From Massilia sp. 9096 (GTDB taxonomy: Bacteria > Pseudomonadota > Gammaproteobacteria > Burkholderiales > Burkholderiaceae_D): a stretch of 64,000 nucleotides of DNA. Location: contig NZ_JQNN01000001.1 in NCBI RefSeq assembly GCF_000745265.1, positions 1,736,001 to 1,800,000 on the forward strand, given 5' to 3'. The position numbers and the translations under genes were made by a program. The stretch's first letter is position 1. The number at the start of each line of letters is the position of its first letter. The notes under the pieces are model-generated. The model was not told the DNA's origin, searched no databases, and saw only the letters and a list, made by a program, of their open reading frames with translations. Below, piece after piece: positions 26,808-36,082 of the stretch.

Positions 26808-28388
26808 ATGCAAATCAACGGCGAAATGATCATCGGCCGGCGCATCGTGCGCGGCAGCGCGGGCAACGTGCGCGCCTACGACCCGGCCAAGCACGCGACG
26901 CTCGAACCGGAGTTCGGCATAGCCACGGCCGACGACCTGGCCGCCGCCTGCGCGCTGGCCGGCGACGCCTTCGACGCCTACCGTAACCTGCCGCTCGAGC
27001 AGCGCGCACGCTTCCTCGAGACCATCGCCGATCGCATCATGGACATCGGCCCGCTGCTGCTGGAACGCGCCGGCCAGGAATCCGGCCTGCCGCCGGCGCG
27101 CCTGGAGGGCGAGCGTGGCCGCACCTGCAACCAGCTGCGCCTGTTCGCCAAGGTCGTGCGCGACGGCCACTTCCTGGAAGCGACCCTGGACTCCGCCCTG
27201 CCCCAGCGCACGCCCCCGCGCCCGGACCTGCGCATGCGCAAGATCGGCCTGGGCCCGGTCGCCGTGTTCGGCGCCTCCAACTTCCCGCTGGCCTTTTCCG
27301 TCGCCGGCGGCGATACCGCCTCGGCGCTGGCCGCCGGCTGCCCGGTCGTGGTGAAAGCCCACAACGCCCACCTGGGCACCTCGGAGCTGGTCGCCAAGGC
27401 GATCCGCCAGGCCGCCGAAGAATGCGGCATGCCGGAAGGCGTGTTCTCGATGGTGATCGGCGAAGGCTACCAGATCGGTCTGGACCTCGTGACCCACCCG
27501 GCCATCAAGGCGGTCGGCTTCACCGGCTCGCGCCAGGGCGGTCTCGCGCTCGTGAAAGCGGCCGCGGCGCGCAAGGAACCGATCCCGGTCTACGCCGAGA
27601 TGAGCAGCATTAACCCGTTCTACCTGCTGCCGAACGCGCTCGCCGCCGGCGGCCAGAAGCTCGCCCAAGGCTTCGTCGATTCGCTGACGATGGGCGTGGG
27701 CCAGTTCTGCACCAACCCGGGCCTGGTCATCGCCCTGGCCGGCGAGCAGTTCGACGCGTTCCGCAGCGCCGCCGCGCAAGCGCTGGGCGTGAAACCGGCC
27801 GGCACCATGCTGACCGCCGGCATCCACCAGGCTTACTCGAGCGCGGTCTCGAAGCGTTCCGGCATCGCCGGCGTGCAGCTGGTCGGCCAGGGCAGTGCCG
27901 AAGGCCAGGGCTGCGCCGCCCAGGCCGCGCTGTACCAGACCGATGCCGCCACCTTCCTGGCCAACCCTGACCTGGAAGAAGAGATCTTCGGACCGGCCTC
28001 GCTGATGATCGCCTGCCGCGACGAAGCCGAGCTGCTGGCCGTGACCGAGCACGTCGAAGGCCAGCTGACCGCGACCCTCCACGCCACGCCTGAGGACCGC
28101 GCGGTCGCCGCCAAGCTGCTGCCGATCCTCGAGCGCAAGGCCGGCCGCATCCTGTTCAACGGCTTCCCGACCGGCGTCGAAGTGTCGTACGCGATGGTCC
28201 ACGGCGGCCCGTTCCCGGCCACCTCGGACTCGCGCACCACCAGCGTCGGCGCGACCGCGATCGAGCGCTTCCTGCGCCCGGTGTGCTACCAGGACGTGCC
28301 GGCCGAGCTGCTGCCGGTCGAGCTGGGCGATGCCAACGAGCTGGGCCTGACCCGCCTGGTGGACGGCCAGCTGAAGACCGCTCAGTAA
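26808..28388 (+). CDS. 2-oxoglutarate semialdehyde (2,5-dioxovalerate) dehydrogenase
   Basis: This 526-residue aldehyde dehydrogenase oxidises 2,5-dioxopentanoate to 2-oxoglutarate with NAD(P)+. The subfamily is recognised by GPVAVFGASNFPLAFSVAGGD (149-169, N158), the Glu264 motif AEMSSINP and catalytic Cys301 in GVGQFCTNPG. It ends the Weimberg xylose route (called xylA in Caulobacter) whose other four enzymes are encoded on the opposite strand from 28491 to 33169; the same reaction ends the glucarate route started by the GudD-like enzyme at 45383. The ATG follows GGATAAGGA. It is convergent with xylD across a shared terminator, and is separated from the upstream receptor by a terminator, so it probably has its own promoter. 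Confidence 0.92.
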   Translation: MQINGEMIIGRRIVRGSAGNVRAYDPAKHATLEPEFGIATADDLAAACALAGDAFDAYRNLPLEQRARFLETIADRIMDIGPLLLERAGQESGLPPARLEGERGRTCNQLRLFAKVVRDGHFLEATLDSALPQRTPPRPDLRMRKIGLGPVAVFGASNFPLAFSVAGGDTASALAAGCPVVVKAHNAHLGTSELVAKAIRQAAEECGMPEGVFSMVIGEGYQIGLDLVTHPAIKAVGFTGSRQGGLALVKAAAARKEPIPVYAEMSSINPFYLLPNALAAGGQKLAQGFVDSLTMGVGQFCTNPGLVIALAGEQFDAFRSAAAQALGVKPAGTMLTAGIHQAYSSAVSKRSGIAGVQLVGQGSAEGQGCAAQAALYQTDAATFLANPDLEEEIFGPASLMIACRDEAELLAVTEHVEGQLTATLHATPEDRAVAAKLLPILERKAGRILFNGFPTGVEVSYAMVHGGPFPATSDSRTTSVGATAIERFLRPVCYQDVPAELLPVELGDANELGLTRLVDGQLKTAQ

Positions 28389-28419
28389 GCATCCCTGCCG
28401 CGCCGCGCGGCGCGGCAAT

Positions 28420-28456
28420 AAAAAAGCCAGGCGATTCGCATCGCCTGGCTTTTTTT
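28420..28456. terminator. Bidirectional Rho-independent terminator
   Basis: An 11-bp perfect stem AGCCAGGCGAT/ATCGCCTGGCT with TCGC loop is flanked by A6 on the left and T7 on the right. It can end both the dehydrogenase transcript and the convergent xylD operon. Confidence 0.93.
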
Positions 28457-28490
28457 CATCGAAGCGCCCGCAAGCGCCCCGGACGCGCCG

Positions 28491-30272
28491 TCAGTGGTTA
28501 TGCCGCGGCATGTCCTGGCCGACGTTGTGGTACTTGAGCGCCATCTCCATCACGGCGCCGGTGTGCAGCTGGCCGACGGTCGAGCGGTAGATCTCCTGCC
28601 ATGGGGTCTGGTTCGGCGGGATCGGCGGCGGCGCATCCTTGCGGCGCTGGTCCAGCTCTTCATCCGACAGCAGCACGTTGCAGGCACCGGTATTCAGGTC
28701 GACGCGCACCACGTCGCCGGTGCGCAGCAGCGCCAGGTTGCCGCCGGCCGCGCTTTCCGGCGAAGCGTTCAGGATCGACGGGCTGTCCGAGGTGCCGGAC
28801 TGGCGGCCGTCGCCCAGCGTCGGCAGCGCCGTGATGCCCTGCTTGATCAGCGCGTCGGGCGGTTGCATGTTCACGACCTCGGCCGAACCCGGCCAGCCGA
28901 TCGGGCCCGAGCCGCGGATCACGAGCATGGTGCGCTCGTCGATGCCCAGCGCCGGATCGTTGATGCGGTGGTGGTAGTCGTCCGAGCCGTCGAACACGAC
29001 GACCTTGCATTCGAAGGCGTTCTCGTTGCCCGGCTCCGACAGGTAGCGCTGGCGGAAGGCTTCCGAGATCACGCTGGTCTTCATGATCGCGAAGTCGAAC
29101 AGGTTGCCCTTCAAGACCATGAAGCCGGCCTTTTCCTTGAGCGGCTGGTCGAATGGGCGGATCATCTCGCGGTCCCAGCTCTCCCTGCCGACCAGGTTCT
29201 CGGCCATGGTCGTGCCGGTGACGGTGGTGCGCCTGGAGCGCAGCAGGCCCTTTTGCTCGAGCTCCCACATGATGGCGGGGGTGCCGCCGGCGCGGTGGAA
29301 GCGCTCGCCCAGGTATTTGCCGGCCGGCTGCATGTTCAGCAGCAGCGGCACGTCGTAGCCGACCTCCATCCAGTCCTGCGGCGTGATCTCGACGCCGGCG
29401 TGGCGCGCCATCGCGACGATGTGCGGCTGGGCGTTGCTCGAGCCGCCGATCGCGGCGTTGACCACGATCGCGTCCAGGAAGGCGTCGCGGGTCAGGATCT
29501 GCGACGGACGCAGGTCCTCGAAGGCCATGCCGACGATGCGCTTGCCGGTTTCATAAGCCATCTGGCCGCGCTCGCGGTACGGGGCCGGAATCGCCGAGCA
29601 GCCGGTCAGCGACATGCCGAGCGCCTCGGCAACCGCGTTCATGGTCGACGCCGTGCCCATCGTGTTGCAGTGGCCGGAAGACGGCGCCGAGGCGGTGGCG
29701 ATGTCGATGAACTTCTGTTCGTCGATCTCGCCGGCGGCCAGGCGGCGGCGGCCCTTCCAGATCGCCGCGCCCGAACCGACCAGCTCGCCCTCGAACCAGC
29801 CGTCCAGCATCGGACCGCCGGACAGCACGATGGCCGGGAGGTCGACCATGGCCGCGGCCATCAGCTGGGCCGGGGTGGTCTTGTCACAGCCGGTGGTCAG
29901 CACCACGGCGTCGATCGGGTAGCCGTGCAGGATCTCGACCAGGCCGAGAAAGGCCAGGTTGCGGTCCAGCGCGGCGGTCGGGCGGCGGCAGTTCTCGAAA
30001 ATCGGGTGCAGCGGGAATTCCATCGGGATGCCGCCGGCGTCGCGGATGCCTTCGCGCACGCGCTTGGCCAGCTCAAGGTGGATGCGGTTGCACGGCGTCA
30101 GGTCGCTGCCGCTCTGGGCGATGCCGATGATCGGCTTGCCAGAGCGCAGCTCGTCCGGGGTGATCCCGTAGTTCATGAAGCGCTCGAGGTAGAGCGCGGT
30201 CATGTCGATGCGCTCCTGGTTGTCGAACCAGTCCTGGGACCGGAAGCGCCGTTTGGCTTTTTGATCAGTCAT
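28491..30272 (-). CDS. xylD: D-xylonate dehydratase (IlvD/Edd family)
   Basis: The 593-residue enzyme removes water from D-xylonate to give 2-keto-3-deoxy-xylonate. It belongs to the IlvD/Edd family with a [2Fe-2S] cluster; the three cluster cysteines are C61 (LTPCNRIH), C129 (TTGCDKTTP) and C202 (SGHCNTMG), placed as in the Caulobacter xylonate dehydratase. L-arabinonate dehydratases are close relatives, but the neighbouring XylX of the fumarylacetoacetase family, rather than a DapA-type enzyme, favours the xylose route. It is the last gene of the GH3-xylX-xylB-xylC-xylD operon, 9 bp after xylC. Confidence 0.92.
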   Translation of the reverse strand: MTDQKAKRRFRSQDWFDNQERIDMTALYLERFMNYGITPDELRSGKPIIGIAQSGSDLTPCNRIHLELAKRVREGIRDAGGIPMEFPLHPIFENCRRPTAALDRNLAFLGLVEILHGYPIDAVVLTTGCDKTTPAQLMAAAMVDLPAIVLSGGPMLDGWFEGELVGSGAAIWKGRRRLAAGEIDEQKFIDIATASAPSSGHCNTMGTASTMNAVAEALGMSLTGCSAIPAPYRERGQMAYETGKRIVGMAFEDLRPSQILTRDAFLDAIVVNAAIGGSSNAQPHIVAMARHAGVEITPQDWMEVGYDVPLLLNMQPAGKYLGERFHRAGGTPAIMWELEQKGLLRSRRTTVTGTTMAENLVGRESWDREMIRPFDQPLKEKAGFMVLKGNLFDFAIMKTSVISEAFRQRYLSEPGNENAFECKVVVFDGSDDYHHRINDPALGIDERTMLVIRGSGPIGWPGSAEVVNMQPPDALIKQGITALPTLGDGRQSGTSDSPSILNASPESAAGGNLALLRTGDVVRVDLNTGACNVLLSDEELDQRRKDAPPPIPPNQTPWQEIYRSTVGQLHTGAVMEMALKYHNVGQDMPRHNH

Positions 30273-30281
30273 GCTCGTCTC

Positions 30282-31169
30282 TTAATCCTCTAACTTCAAG
30301 TGTCGCTGCGGCTGGCCTGCGACCTCCGCGCGGAAGGTGAACAGCGCGCCGGCCAGGGGTTGCGCCGCCAGTTCCTCGTTCGAGAGGCCCTTGCGCGCGC
30401 TGGTCGCATACACGGTGCGCAGGTCGGCGCCGCCGAAGGCCAGCTTGGTGATGTTCGCACAAGGGAAGCGCAGCTCGCCCACCTTGCGTCCCTGGGCGTC
30501 GAAGCGGTCGATGCGCCAGCCGCCAAAGGTCGCGACCCAAACGAAACCGTCGGCGTCGACCGCCATCCCGTCCGGATAGCCGCCGTCCTCGATGGTCGTG
30601 AACTGGCGCTTGTTCGATACATTGCCGTCGGCGTCCACGTCAAACGCGTAGACGCGCTTGTCCAGCGTATCGGTGTGGTACAGCGTCCGGCCATCCGGGC
30701 TGGTTGCCGGCCCGTTGGTGATGATATACCCATCGTCGGCGGTCGCGACGCGCGCGCCGTCGAACCGGTACAGTTTGCCGGTCGGGTGCTCTTCCGCGTC
30801 GTGCATCGAACCGAACCACAGGCGCCCGTCCGCGTCGACGAAACCGTCGTTGAAGCGGTTGCCGGTTTCGTCGGCCTCGACCTTGGCCAGGGGGACGAAG
30901 CTGCCGTCGGCTTCGATGAAGCGATACAGGCCATCCTCGAGCGAGCAGACCATGCCGCCGTCCTCCGTGGGCACGATGAAGCTGACCTGGCCCGGCGCGT
31001 CCCAGCTCTGGCGCTGGCCGCCGTCAGGGGCGCAGCGATGCACGCGGCGGCCTTTGATGTCGACGAACCAGACGCACTGGCGCGCCGCATCGAACAGCAC
31101 GCCCTCGCCCAGCGTGGCGCCGACTTCCCACAGCGCCTGCGGGGCGCTGCCGATGGTCGGGGTGCTCAT
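30282..31169 (-). CDS. xylC: Xylono-1,4-lactonase (SMP-30/gluconolactonase family)
   Basis: The 295-residue protein is a six-bladed propeller lactonase that opens D-xylonolactone. Expected metal ligands are visible as the Glu of LGEGVLFD, the Asn of ITNGPATSPDG and the Asp of YPDGMAVD. The start at 31169 is preferred because GGGGA lies 4 nt upstream; an alternative in-frame ATG at 31184 overlaps the xylB stop by 4 bp and would add five residues. Order and overlap within the operon match the pathway sequence. Confidence 0.9.
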   Translation of the reverse strand: MSTPTIGSAPQALWEVGATLGEGVLFDAARQCVWFVDIKGRRVHRCAPDGGQRQSWDAPGQVSFIVPTEDGGMVCSLEDGLYRFIEADGSFVPLAKVEADETGNRFNDGFVDADGRLWFGSMHDAEEHPTGKLYRFDGARVATADDGYIITNGPATSPDGRTLYHTDTLDKRVYAFDVDADGNVSNKRQFTTIEDGGYPDGMAVDADGFVWVATFGGWRIDRFDAQGRKVGELRFPCANITKLAFGGADLRTVYATSARKGLSNEELAAQPLAGALFTFRAEVAGQPQRHLKLED

Positions 31170-31180
31170 GCCGTCCCCGC

Positions 31181-31975
31181 TCATGCGCCGTACCAGCCGG
31201 CGTCGACGAAGTACTCGCGGCCGCTGCAGTGGCGCGCGTTGTTCGACGCCAGGAACAGCGCCAGCGCGGCCACGTCGTTCATCTGCACGCGCTCGGGGAT
31301 GCACTGGCCGGCCAGGATGCGGGCTTCCTCTTCCGGGTTGTGCCACAGCTTCTTCTGGCGCGGGGTGACGACGGCGCCCGGGATCACGGTGTTGACGCGG
31401 ATGCCGTCCTTGCCCAGTTCGCGCGCCATCGCGCGGGTCATGCCCTCGATCGCCGCCTTGGCCATCATGTACAGCGACAGCTGGGTGTGCGGCAGGTGCC
31501 AGGAGATCGAGCCGAAGTTCAGGATCGCGCCGTGGCCGCGCGCCTTCATCCCGGCGATGACGGCCTGCGAGCAGAAGTACATGTGGCGCAGGTTGACGTT
31601 CATGCGGCTTTCCCAGTATGCCGGGGTGACGTCGGCGATCTCGTGGCGGTCGTCGTTGGCCGCGTTGTTGAGCAGGATGTCGACGCCGCCGGACTCCTGT
31701 TCGATCTGGGCGAAGACGGCTTTGAGCTCGTCCAGGTTGGTCAGGTCGCACTTGATGAACTTCGGCGCCACTTTCGATCCGGCCAGTTCAGTCTCCAGCT
31801 CGCGCGAGGCTTGCTCGGCGATGTCGAGGAAGTAGACGCGCGCGCCCTGGCCTGCAAAGGCCGTGGTCAGTTCGCCGCCGATGCCGCTGCCGCCGCCGGT
31901 GATGACGACGGTCTTGCCGGCCAGGTCCGGAAAGGTCGCGTAGACGAACGCTTCTTGTTGGGTTTGTTCAGCCAT
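31181..31975 (-). CDS. xylB: D-xylose 1-dehydrogenase (short-chain dehydrogenase)
   Basis: This 264-residue short-chain dehydrogenase oxidises xylose to xylonolactone with NAD+. It has the cofactor motif TGGGSGIG (26-33), NNAAND, the Ser of FGSISWH (156-158) and the catalytic Y169-MMA-K173. NDDRHEIADVT, NVNLRHM and FGSISWH closely resemble the Caulobacter XylB sequence, which makes the assignment firmer than for a generic family member. It lies 18 bp after xylX in the operon and may overlap xylC. Confidence 0.92.
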   Translation of the reverse strand: MAEQTQQEAFVYATFPDLAGKTVVITGGGSGIGGELTTAFAGQGARVYFLDIAEQASRELETELAGSKVAPKFIKCDLTNLDELKAVFAQIEQESGGVDILLNNAANDDRHEIADVTPAYWESRMNVNLRHMYFCSQAVIAGMKARGHGAILNFGSISWHLPHTQLSLYMMAKAAIEGMTRAMARELGKDGIRVNTVIPGAVVTPRQKKLWHNPEEEARILAGQCIPERVQMNDVAALALFLASNNARHCSGREYFVDAGWYGA

Positions 31976-31993
31976 GTCTCTCTCGTGTTTTGG

Positions 31994-33169
31994 TTATTTG
32001 GCGCCCAGCAGTCCGCGCTGGGCCAGGTTTGCGTACAGGGCGCGCACGCCGAAGGTCCAGGGCTCGATCTGGTCGCTGCGCTGGACGGTGTTGACCAGGG
32101 TGCCGATCGCCGGGGTCGAAATGCTGACGCGATCGCCGGCATGGTGGGTGAAGCCGCCGCCTTGCGCGTCGCGGTCCTTGATCGGCGAGAACATCGTGCC
32201 CAGGAAGAGCATGAAGCCGTCCGGGTACTGGTGGTGCTTGCCGCAGGTCTGGCGCACCAGGTCGAGCGGGTCGCGGCTGATCTCGCGCATGAAGCTGGCG
32301 CCGGCCAGCTCGAACTTGTCATCCACGCCTTCGATCAGCATGCGCACTTCGCACTCGCGCACGGTGTCGATGGTGAAGTCGCCGTCGAACAGGCGGATGA
32401 ACGGGCCGATCGAGCACGAACCGTTGTTGTCCTTGGCCTTGCCCAGCAGGAGTGCGCTGCGGCCTTCGATGTCGCGCAGGTTGACGTCGTTGCCGAGCGT
32501 GGCGCCGACAGCTTCGGCGCGGCTGTTCACGGCCAGCACGATCTCCGGCTCCGGGTTGTTCCAGTGCGAGGCCGGGTGCAGGCCGACCGCGGCGCCGTGG
32601 CCGACCGAGGACATCGGCTGCGACTTGGTGAACACTTCGGCGTCCGGGCCGATGCCCACTTCCATGTACTGCGACCACAGGCCGCGCTTCGACAAGTCAG
32701 CTTTCAGGCGCATCGCCGCTTCGCCGCCCGGCTCGAGCTCGGACAGGTTGGTGCCGATGGTGGCCTGCAGGTCGGCACGCAGCGCCGACGCGCGCGCCGG
32801 GTCGCCCTTGGCCTGCTCTTCGATCACGCGTTCCAGCAGGCTGACCGCGAAGGTCACGCCGGCGGCCTTGATCGCCTGCAGGTCGCACGGGGCAAGCAGC
32901 TTGAGGCCATCCTGGCCGCCCTGGCCTTGTTGCGCGGCCGCGACCAGCGCAGCCGCATCGCCCAGGTCTTCGCCCTCGGCGCCGCGCACGATGTCCAGCA
33001 GGTCGCTGCGCTCGAGCAGGTCCGAGACGGTGGCGGCGTGGCGCGTGATGTCGACCAGGCGGCCTTTACGCACGGCCACCACGGCCGGGCCTTCGCTGCG
33101 CAAGACGCGCCCGACCAGCAGGGCGCGCTCCAGGTCCTGGGGCAACGCCGGAGTTTGATTCGTCGTCAT
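31994..33169 (-). CDS. xylX: 2-keto-3-deoxy-D-xylonate dehydratase (fumarylacetoacetase family)
   Basis: The 391-residue enzyme converts 2-keto-3-deoxy-xylonate to 2-oxoglutarate semialdehyde. The ATG at 33169 follows GAGGAAA. Family metal ligands are expected in the EPE of SHWNNPEPEIV and in the Asp of LGNDVNLRD; the blocks LGNDVNLRDIEGRSALLLGK and HQYPDGFMLFLGTMFSPIKD are strongly like Caulobacter XylX. It is the second gene of the operon, 20 bp after GH3. Confidence 0.93.
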   Translation of the reverse strand: MTTNQTPALPQDLERALLVGRVLRSEGPAVVAVRKGRLVDITRHAATVSDLLERSDLLDIVRGAEGEDLGDAAALVAAAQQGQGGQDGLKLLAPCDLQAIKAAGVTFAVSLLERVIEEQAKGDPARASALRADLQATIGTNLSELEPGGEAAMRLKADLSKRGLWSQYMEVGIGPDAEVFTKSQPMSSVGHGAAVGLHPASHWNNPEPEIVLAVNSRAEAVGATLGNDVNLRDIEGRSALLLGKAKDNNGSCSIGPFIRLFDGDFTIDTVRECEVRMLIEGVDDKFELAGASFMREISRDPLDLVRQTCGKHHQYPDGFMLFLGTMFSPIKDRDAQGGGFTHHAGDRVSISTPAIGTLVNTVQRSDQIEPWTFGVRALYANLAQRGLLGAK

Positions 33170-33189
33170 GGGTTTCCTCGTGATTGAAC

Positions 33190-35604
33190 TTATGCCACCG
33201 TCAGCGTAGCCTGTTTCAGGTCGACGCTGTTCGGACCGGCGAAAATGGTGAACGTCCCCGGCTCGACCACGCGCTGCATGTCGGCGTTGTAGAACCACAG
33301 GTCGGTCGGCTTGATGTCGAAGGTGACGGTGCGCTGCTCGCCCGGCTCGAGCGTCACGCGCTGGAAGCCCTTCAGCTCGAGCACGGCGCGGGTCACCGAG
33401 CTGACGTCGTCGCGGATGTACATCTGCACGACCTCGTCGCCGCGGCGGGCACCTAGGTTGCGCACGTCGACCTGCACGCGCGTCGTGCCGTTGGTCGCGA
33501 TACTGGACTTTTCCAGGCGCGGCGCCGAGATCTCGAATCTGGTGTACGACAGGCCGTAACCGAACGGGAACAGCGGCGTGGTGACGTCATCGATGTAGCC
33601 GCGGCGGCTGCTTGGCTTGCGGTTGTAGAACATCGGCAGCTGGCCGACGTTGCGCGCGATCGTGACCGGCAGCTTGCCGCCCGGGTTGGCGCGGCCGAAC
33701 AGCAGGTCGGCGATCGCGTGGCCGGTCTCCTGGCCCATGTACCAGCACTCCATCAGTGCATGGGCATTCTGGTTGAGGTAGTTGACGGACAGCGGACGGC
33801 CGTTCAGCAGCAGTACCACGGTCGGCTTGTTCAGCGCGAAAATCGCGCGCGCCAGGTCGTTCTGCTGGCCGATCAGGTCGAGCGAGCTGCGGTCGCCCAG
33901 GTGGTTGTCGGCCCAGGCTTCGCGCGCGGTCTGCTCGTTGTCGCCCAGGACCATGACGATGGTGTCGGCCCCCTTGGCCGCTTCCACGGCTTCGGCGATC
34001 AGGCGCTGGTTGACTTCCGGCTTGGTGAATTCGATCTTGTCCTGGCCCCAGACGTGGCCTTCGGTCAGGCGCACGCCTTCGGCATACGACAACTGGAAGC
34101 CCTGCGACCTGGCCTCTTCCTGCAAGCCTTCGAGCACCGAGACCACGTGGCGCGGCACGTCCGAATAGCCGCCGATCGGGGTGTCTTTCGCATGGGTGCC
34201 GACCAGCAGCATCTTGCCGACCTTGCGGCCGTCCAGCGGCAGCAGGTTCTGGTCGTTCTTGAGCAGCACGGCGGTGCGGCGCGCCGCTTCGCGCGCCAGC
34301 GCGATCGCTTCCGGCGTGGCGGTGCGGGCGTCGGCCTGGGCGGCGTCGGCGTACGGGTCTTCGAACAGGCCGGCTTCGAACTTCAGGCGCAGGATGCGGC
34401 GCACCACGGTGTCGATCTCTTTTTGCGAGATCTTGCCCTCGCGGACGAGCTCGGCCAGGAAGGCGAAACCGAGCGGGTCCGGGGTCTCGATGTCGACGCC
34501 GGCCTTGAGCGCGCGGTAGCCGGCTTCCTTGGGCGAGGCGACCAGGTGGTGGCGGGTCTGCATCTCGGCCACGGCCATGTAGTCAGACACGGTCACGCCC
34601 TTGAAACCCCACTCCTCGCGCAGGACCTTGGTCAGCAGCCAGCGGTTGGCGTGCGACGGGATGCCGTCGATCTCGTTATACGAGGGCATGACGGCCGCGA
34701 TCTTGGTTTCCTTGATGATCTTCTCGAACGGCGGGAAGAAGTCTTCGCGCAGCGTGCGCTCGCCGACGTTGGCCGGGCCGATGTTGGTGCCCGACTCCGG
34801 CTGGCCGTGGCCGGTCATGTGCTTGAGGGTCGCGTAAACCTTGTCCTTGGCCAGCGGCAGGGTGTCGCCGGAGAAGCCCAGCACGGCCGCCTTGCCCATC
34901 ACGCCGCACAGATGCGGGTCTTCGCCGTAGGTCTCTTCGATACGGCCCCAGCGCGGCTCGCGCGCCACGTCGACCACCGGCGCCAGCGCCAGGTTGGCCC
35001 CGCGCGCGCGCATCTCGCGCGCTGCGCTGGCGAACACCTTCTGCACCAGCTCAGGGTCGAAGGTCGAAGCCAGGCCGATCGCCTGCGGGAAGCTGGTGGA
35101 CTCGCGCGCGACGTAGCCGTGCAGCGACTCCTCGTGCATGAACAGCGGGATGCCCAGGCGCGTGTTCTCCAGCGCCCACTTCTGCACCGCGTTGACGTAT
35201 TCTGCGGTTTCGCGCGGGCCGCGGTGCTTGACTTCACCGCTGTCGCCGGCGGCGCTGGCCTTGCCCAGCTGGCGGTCCGATGGACGCGCGAACATGCCCA
35301 TCCCGTTCGGGTAGGCCGCGCTGGCCTTGGCCGGCGAGAAGCTGGTGTCGTCGTTCTGGATGTCGCCCTTCTTGATCCACAGGCACTCCATCTGGGCGAT
35401 CTTCTCGTCCAGCGTCATGCGGCGCAGCAGGTCCTCGACGCGCGCCTCGACCGGTGCGTTCGCGCGCTTGTAGACCGCGTTCTTCAAGTCGCCCGTGCTT
35501 TGTCCTGCAGCCTTGGCCGCGGCGGCCCCGGCCATGCCCGGCACCGCCGCCAGACCGGCGATGCTGCCCACCGATGCCAGAAATTCCCTGCGTTTGATAG
35601 CCAT
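33190..35604 (-). CDS. Glycoside hydrolase family 3 beta-xylosidase/beta-glucosidase, exported
   Basis: The start at 35604 gives 804 residues. The N-terminus MAIKRREFLASVG is a likely Tat signal. The GH3 N-terminal barrel includes KH at 261-262 and the nucleophile D341 in GVTVSDYMAVAE; the alpha/beta sandwich and the C-terminal fibronectin-III-like domain (from about residue 680) follow. GH3 enzymes release terminal xylose or glucose with retention. Because it heads an operon for xylose oxidation, beta-xylosidase activity is the best guess, but a glucosidase acting on cello- or xyloglucan-oligosaccharides is not excluded. Export puts sugar release in the periplasm. Confidence 0.92.
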   Translation of the reverse strand: MAIKRREFLASVGSIAGLAAVPGMAGAAAAKAAGQSTGDLKNAVYKRANAPVEARVEDLLRRMTLDEKIAQMECLWIKKGDIQNDDTSFSPAKASAAYPNGMGMFARPSDRQLGKASAAGDSGEVKHRGPRETAEYVNAVQKWALENTRLGIPLFMHEESLHGYVARESTSFPQAIGLASTFDPELVQKVFASAAREMRARGANLALAPVVDVAREPRWGRIEETYGEDPHLCGVMGKAAVLGFSGDTLPLAKDKVYATLKHMTGHGQPESGTNIGPANVGERTLREDFFPPFEKIIKETKIAAVMPSYNEIDGIPSHANRWLLTKVLREEWGFKGVTVSDYMAVAEMQTRHHLVASPKEAGYRALKAGVDIETPDPLGFAFLAELVREGKISQKEIDTVVRRILRLKFEAGLFEDPYADAAQADARTATPEAIALAREAARRTAVLLKNDQNLLPLDGRKVGKMLLVGTHAKDTPIGGYSDVPRHVVSVLEGLQEEARSQGFQLSYAEGVRLTEGHVWGQDKIEFTKPEVNQRLIAEAVEAAKGADTIVMVLGDNEQTAREAWADNHLGDRSSLDLIGQQNDLARAIFALNKPTVVLLLNGRPLSVNYLNQNAHALMECWYMGQETGHAIADLLFGRANPGGKLPVTIARNVGQLPMFYNRKPSSRRGYIDDVTTPLFPFGYGLSYTRFEISAPRLEKSSIATNGTTRVQVDVRNLGARRGDEVVQMYIRDDVSSVTRAVLELKGFQRVTLEPGEQRTVTFDIKPTDLWFYNADMQRVVEPGTFTIFAGPNSVDLKQATLTVA

Positions 35605-36082
35605 ACTCTCGTCTCCACTGCTTGTTGTTTTGGATGTCGCCGGCGCCAGGCGCGCTGGCGGAGGTGTTGCCGATGCGGCCCGCCGTGCTAGTACGCCGGG
35701 CCGACGTGTTCGAGGATCGTGCCGGCCACGCGCGCGGCGCGGGCGCGGTCTGACCTGGAGGAAAGCGATGCGCAGCCACACGCAGGGCCGGTCCGTACGG
35801 ACGGACTGCCGTTTCGATGCATGGCTTGTCTCCTATTTGTATTTTTGTGTCTGCTTTTGCAAGCGTTTGCGAACATCAGACTAACACGAATGTTACCGCA
35901 ACCATTGAAGTCTAATAGGCAAGTTTTGGGGTGTCAATCAATTTCCAGCAGCGTGGAAAAGGAATGCAAATGTGCACACGGCATGCCCCCGCGAGGGGGA
36001 CGGGCCGTGAAAAAAAGCACAGAAAGCGAAAGGGAAATTGACGCGGAATGTAACGGCAACACGGTCACGCTGCCGGCGCCGT
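35605..36082. promoter_or_regulatory. 478-bp control region upstream of GH3-xyl operon
   Basis: No gene is supported. Short frames starting near 35876 begin inside operator-like sequence and have no ribosome site. The region holds a CG-centred operator (35858), an inverted repeat TAACA-CGAA-TGTTA (35882-35895) and the hairpin CCCCCGCGAGGGGG near 35985. It lies downstream of the LacI gene. Confidence 0.65.
35858..35871. promoter_or_regulatory. CG-centred LacI-type operator upstream of GH3-xyl operon
   Basis: TGCAAGCGTTTGCG matches TGnAAnCGnTTnCA except the last base. It is 253 bp upstream of the GH3 start codon, beside GCGAACATC, a partial GCGC-class half-site. Confidence 0.5.

Noticed and set aside
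35688..35876. Short minus-strand frame in the GH3 control region
   Set aside because: It starts inside operator-like sequence, has no ribosome site and resembles nothing.
35882..35895. TAACA-CGAA-TGTTA as a GCGC-class operator
   Set aside because: The half-sites are inverted relative to the class (TGTT should be on the left), so it is only mentioned as an inverted repeat.
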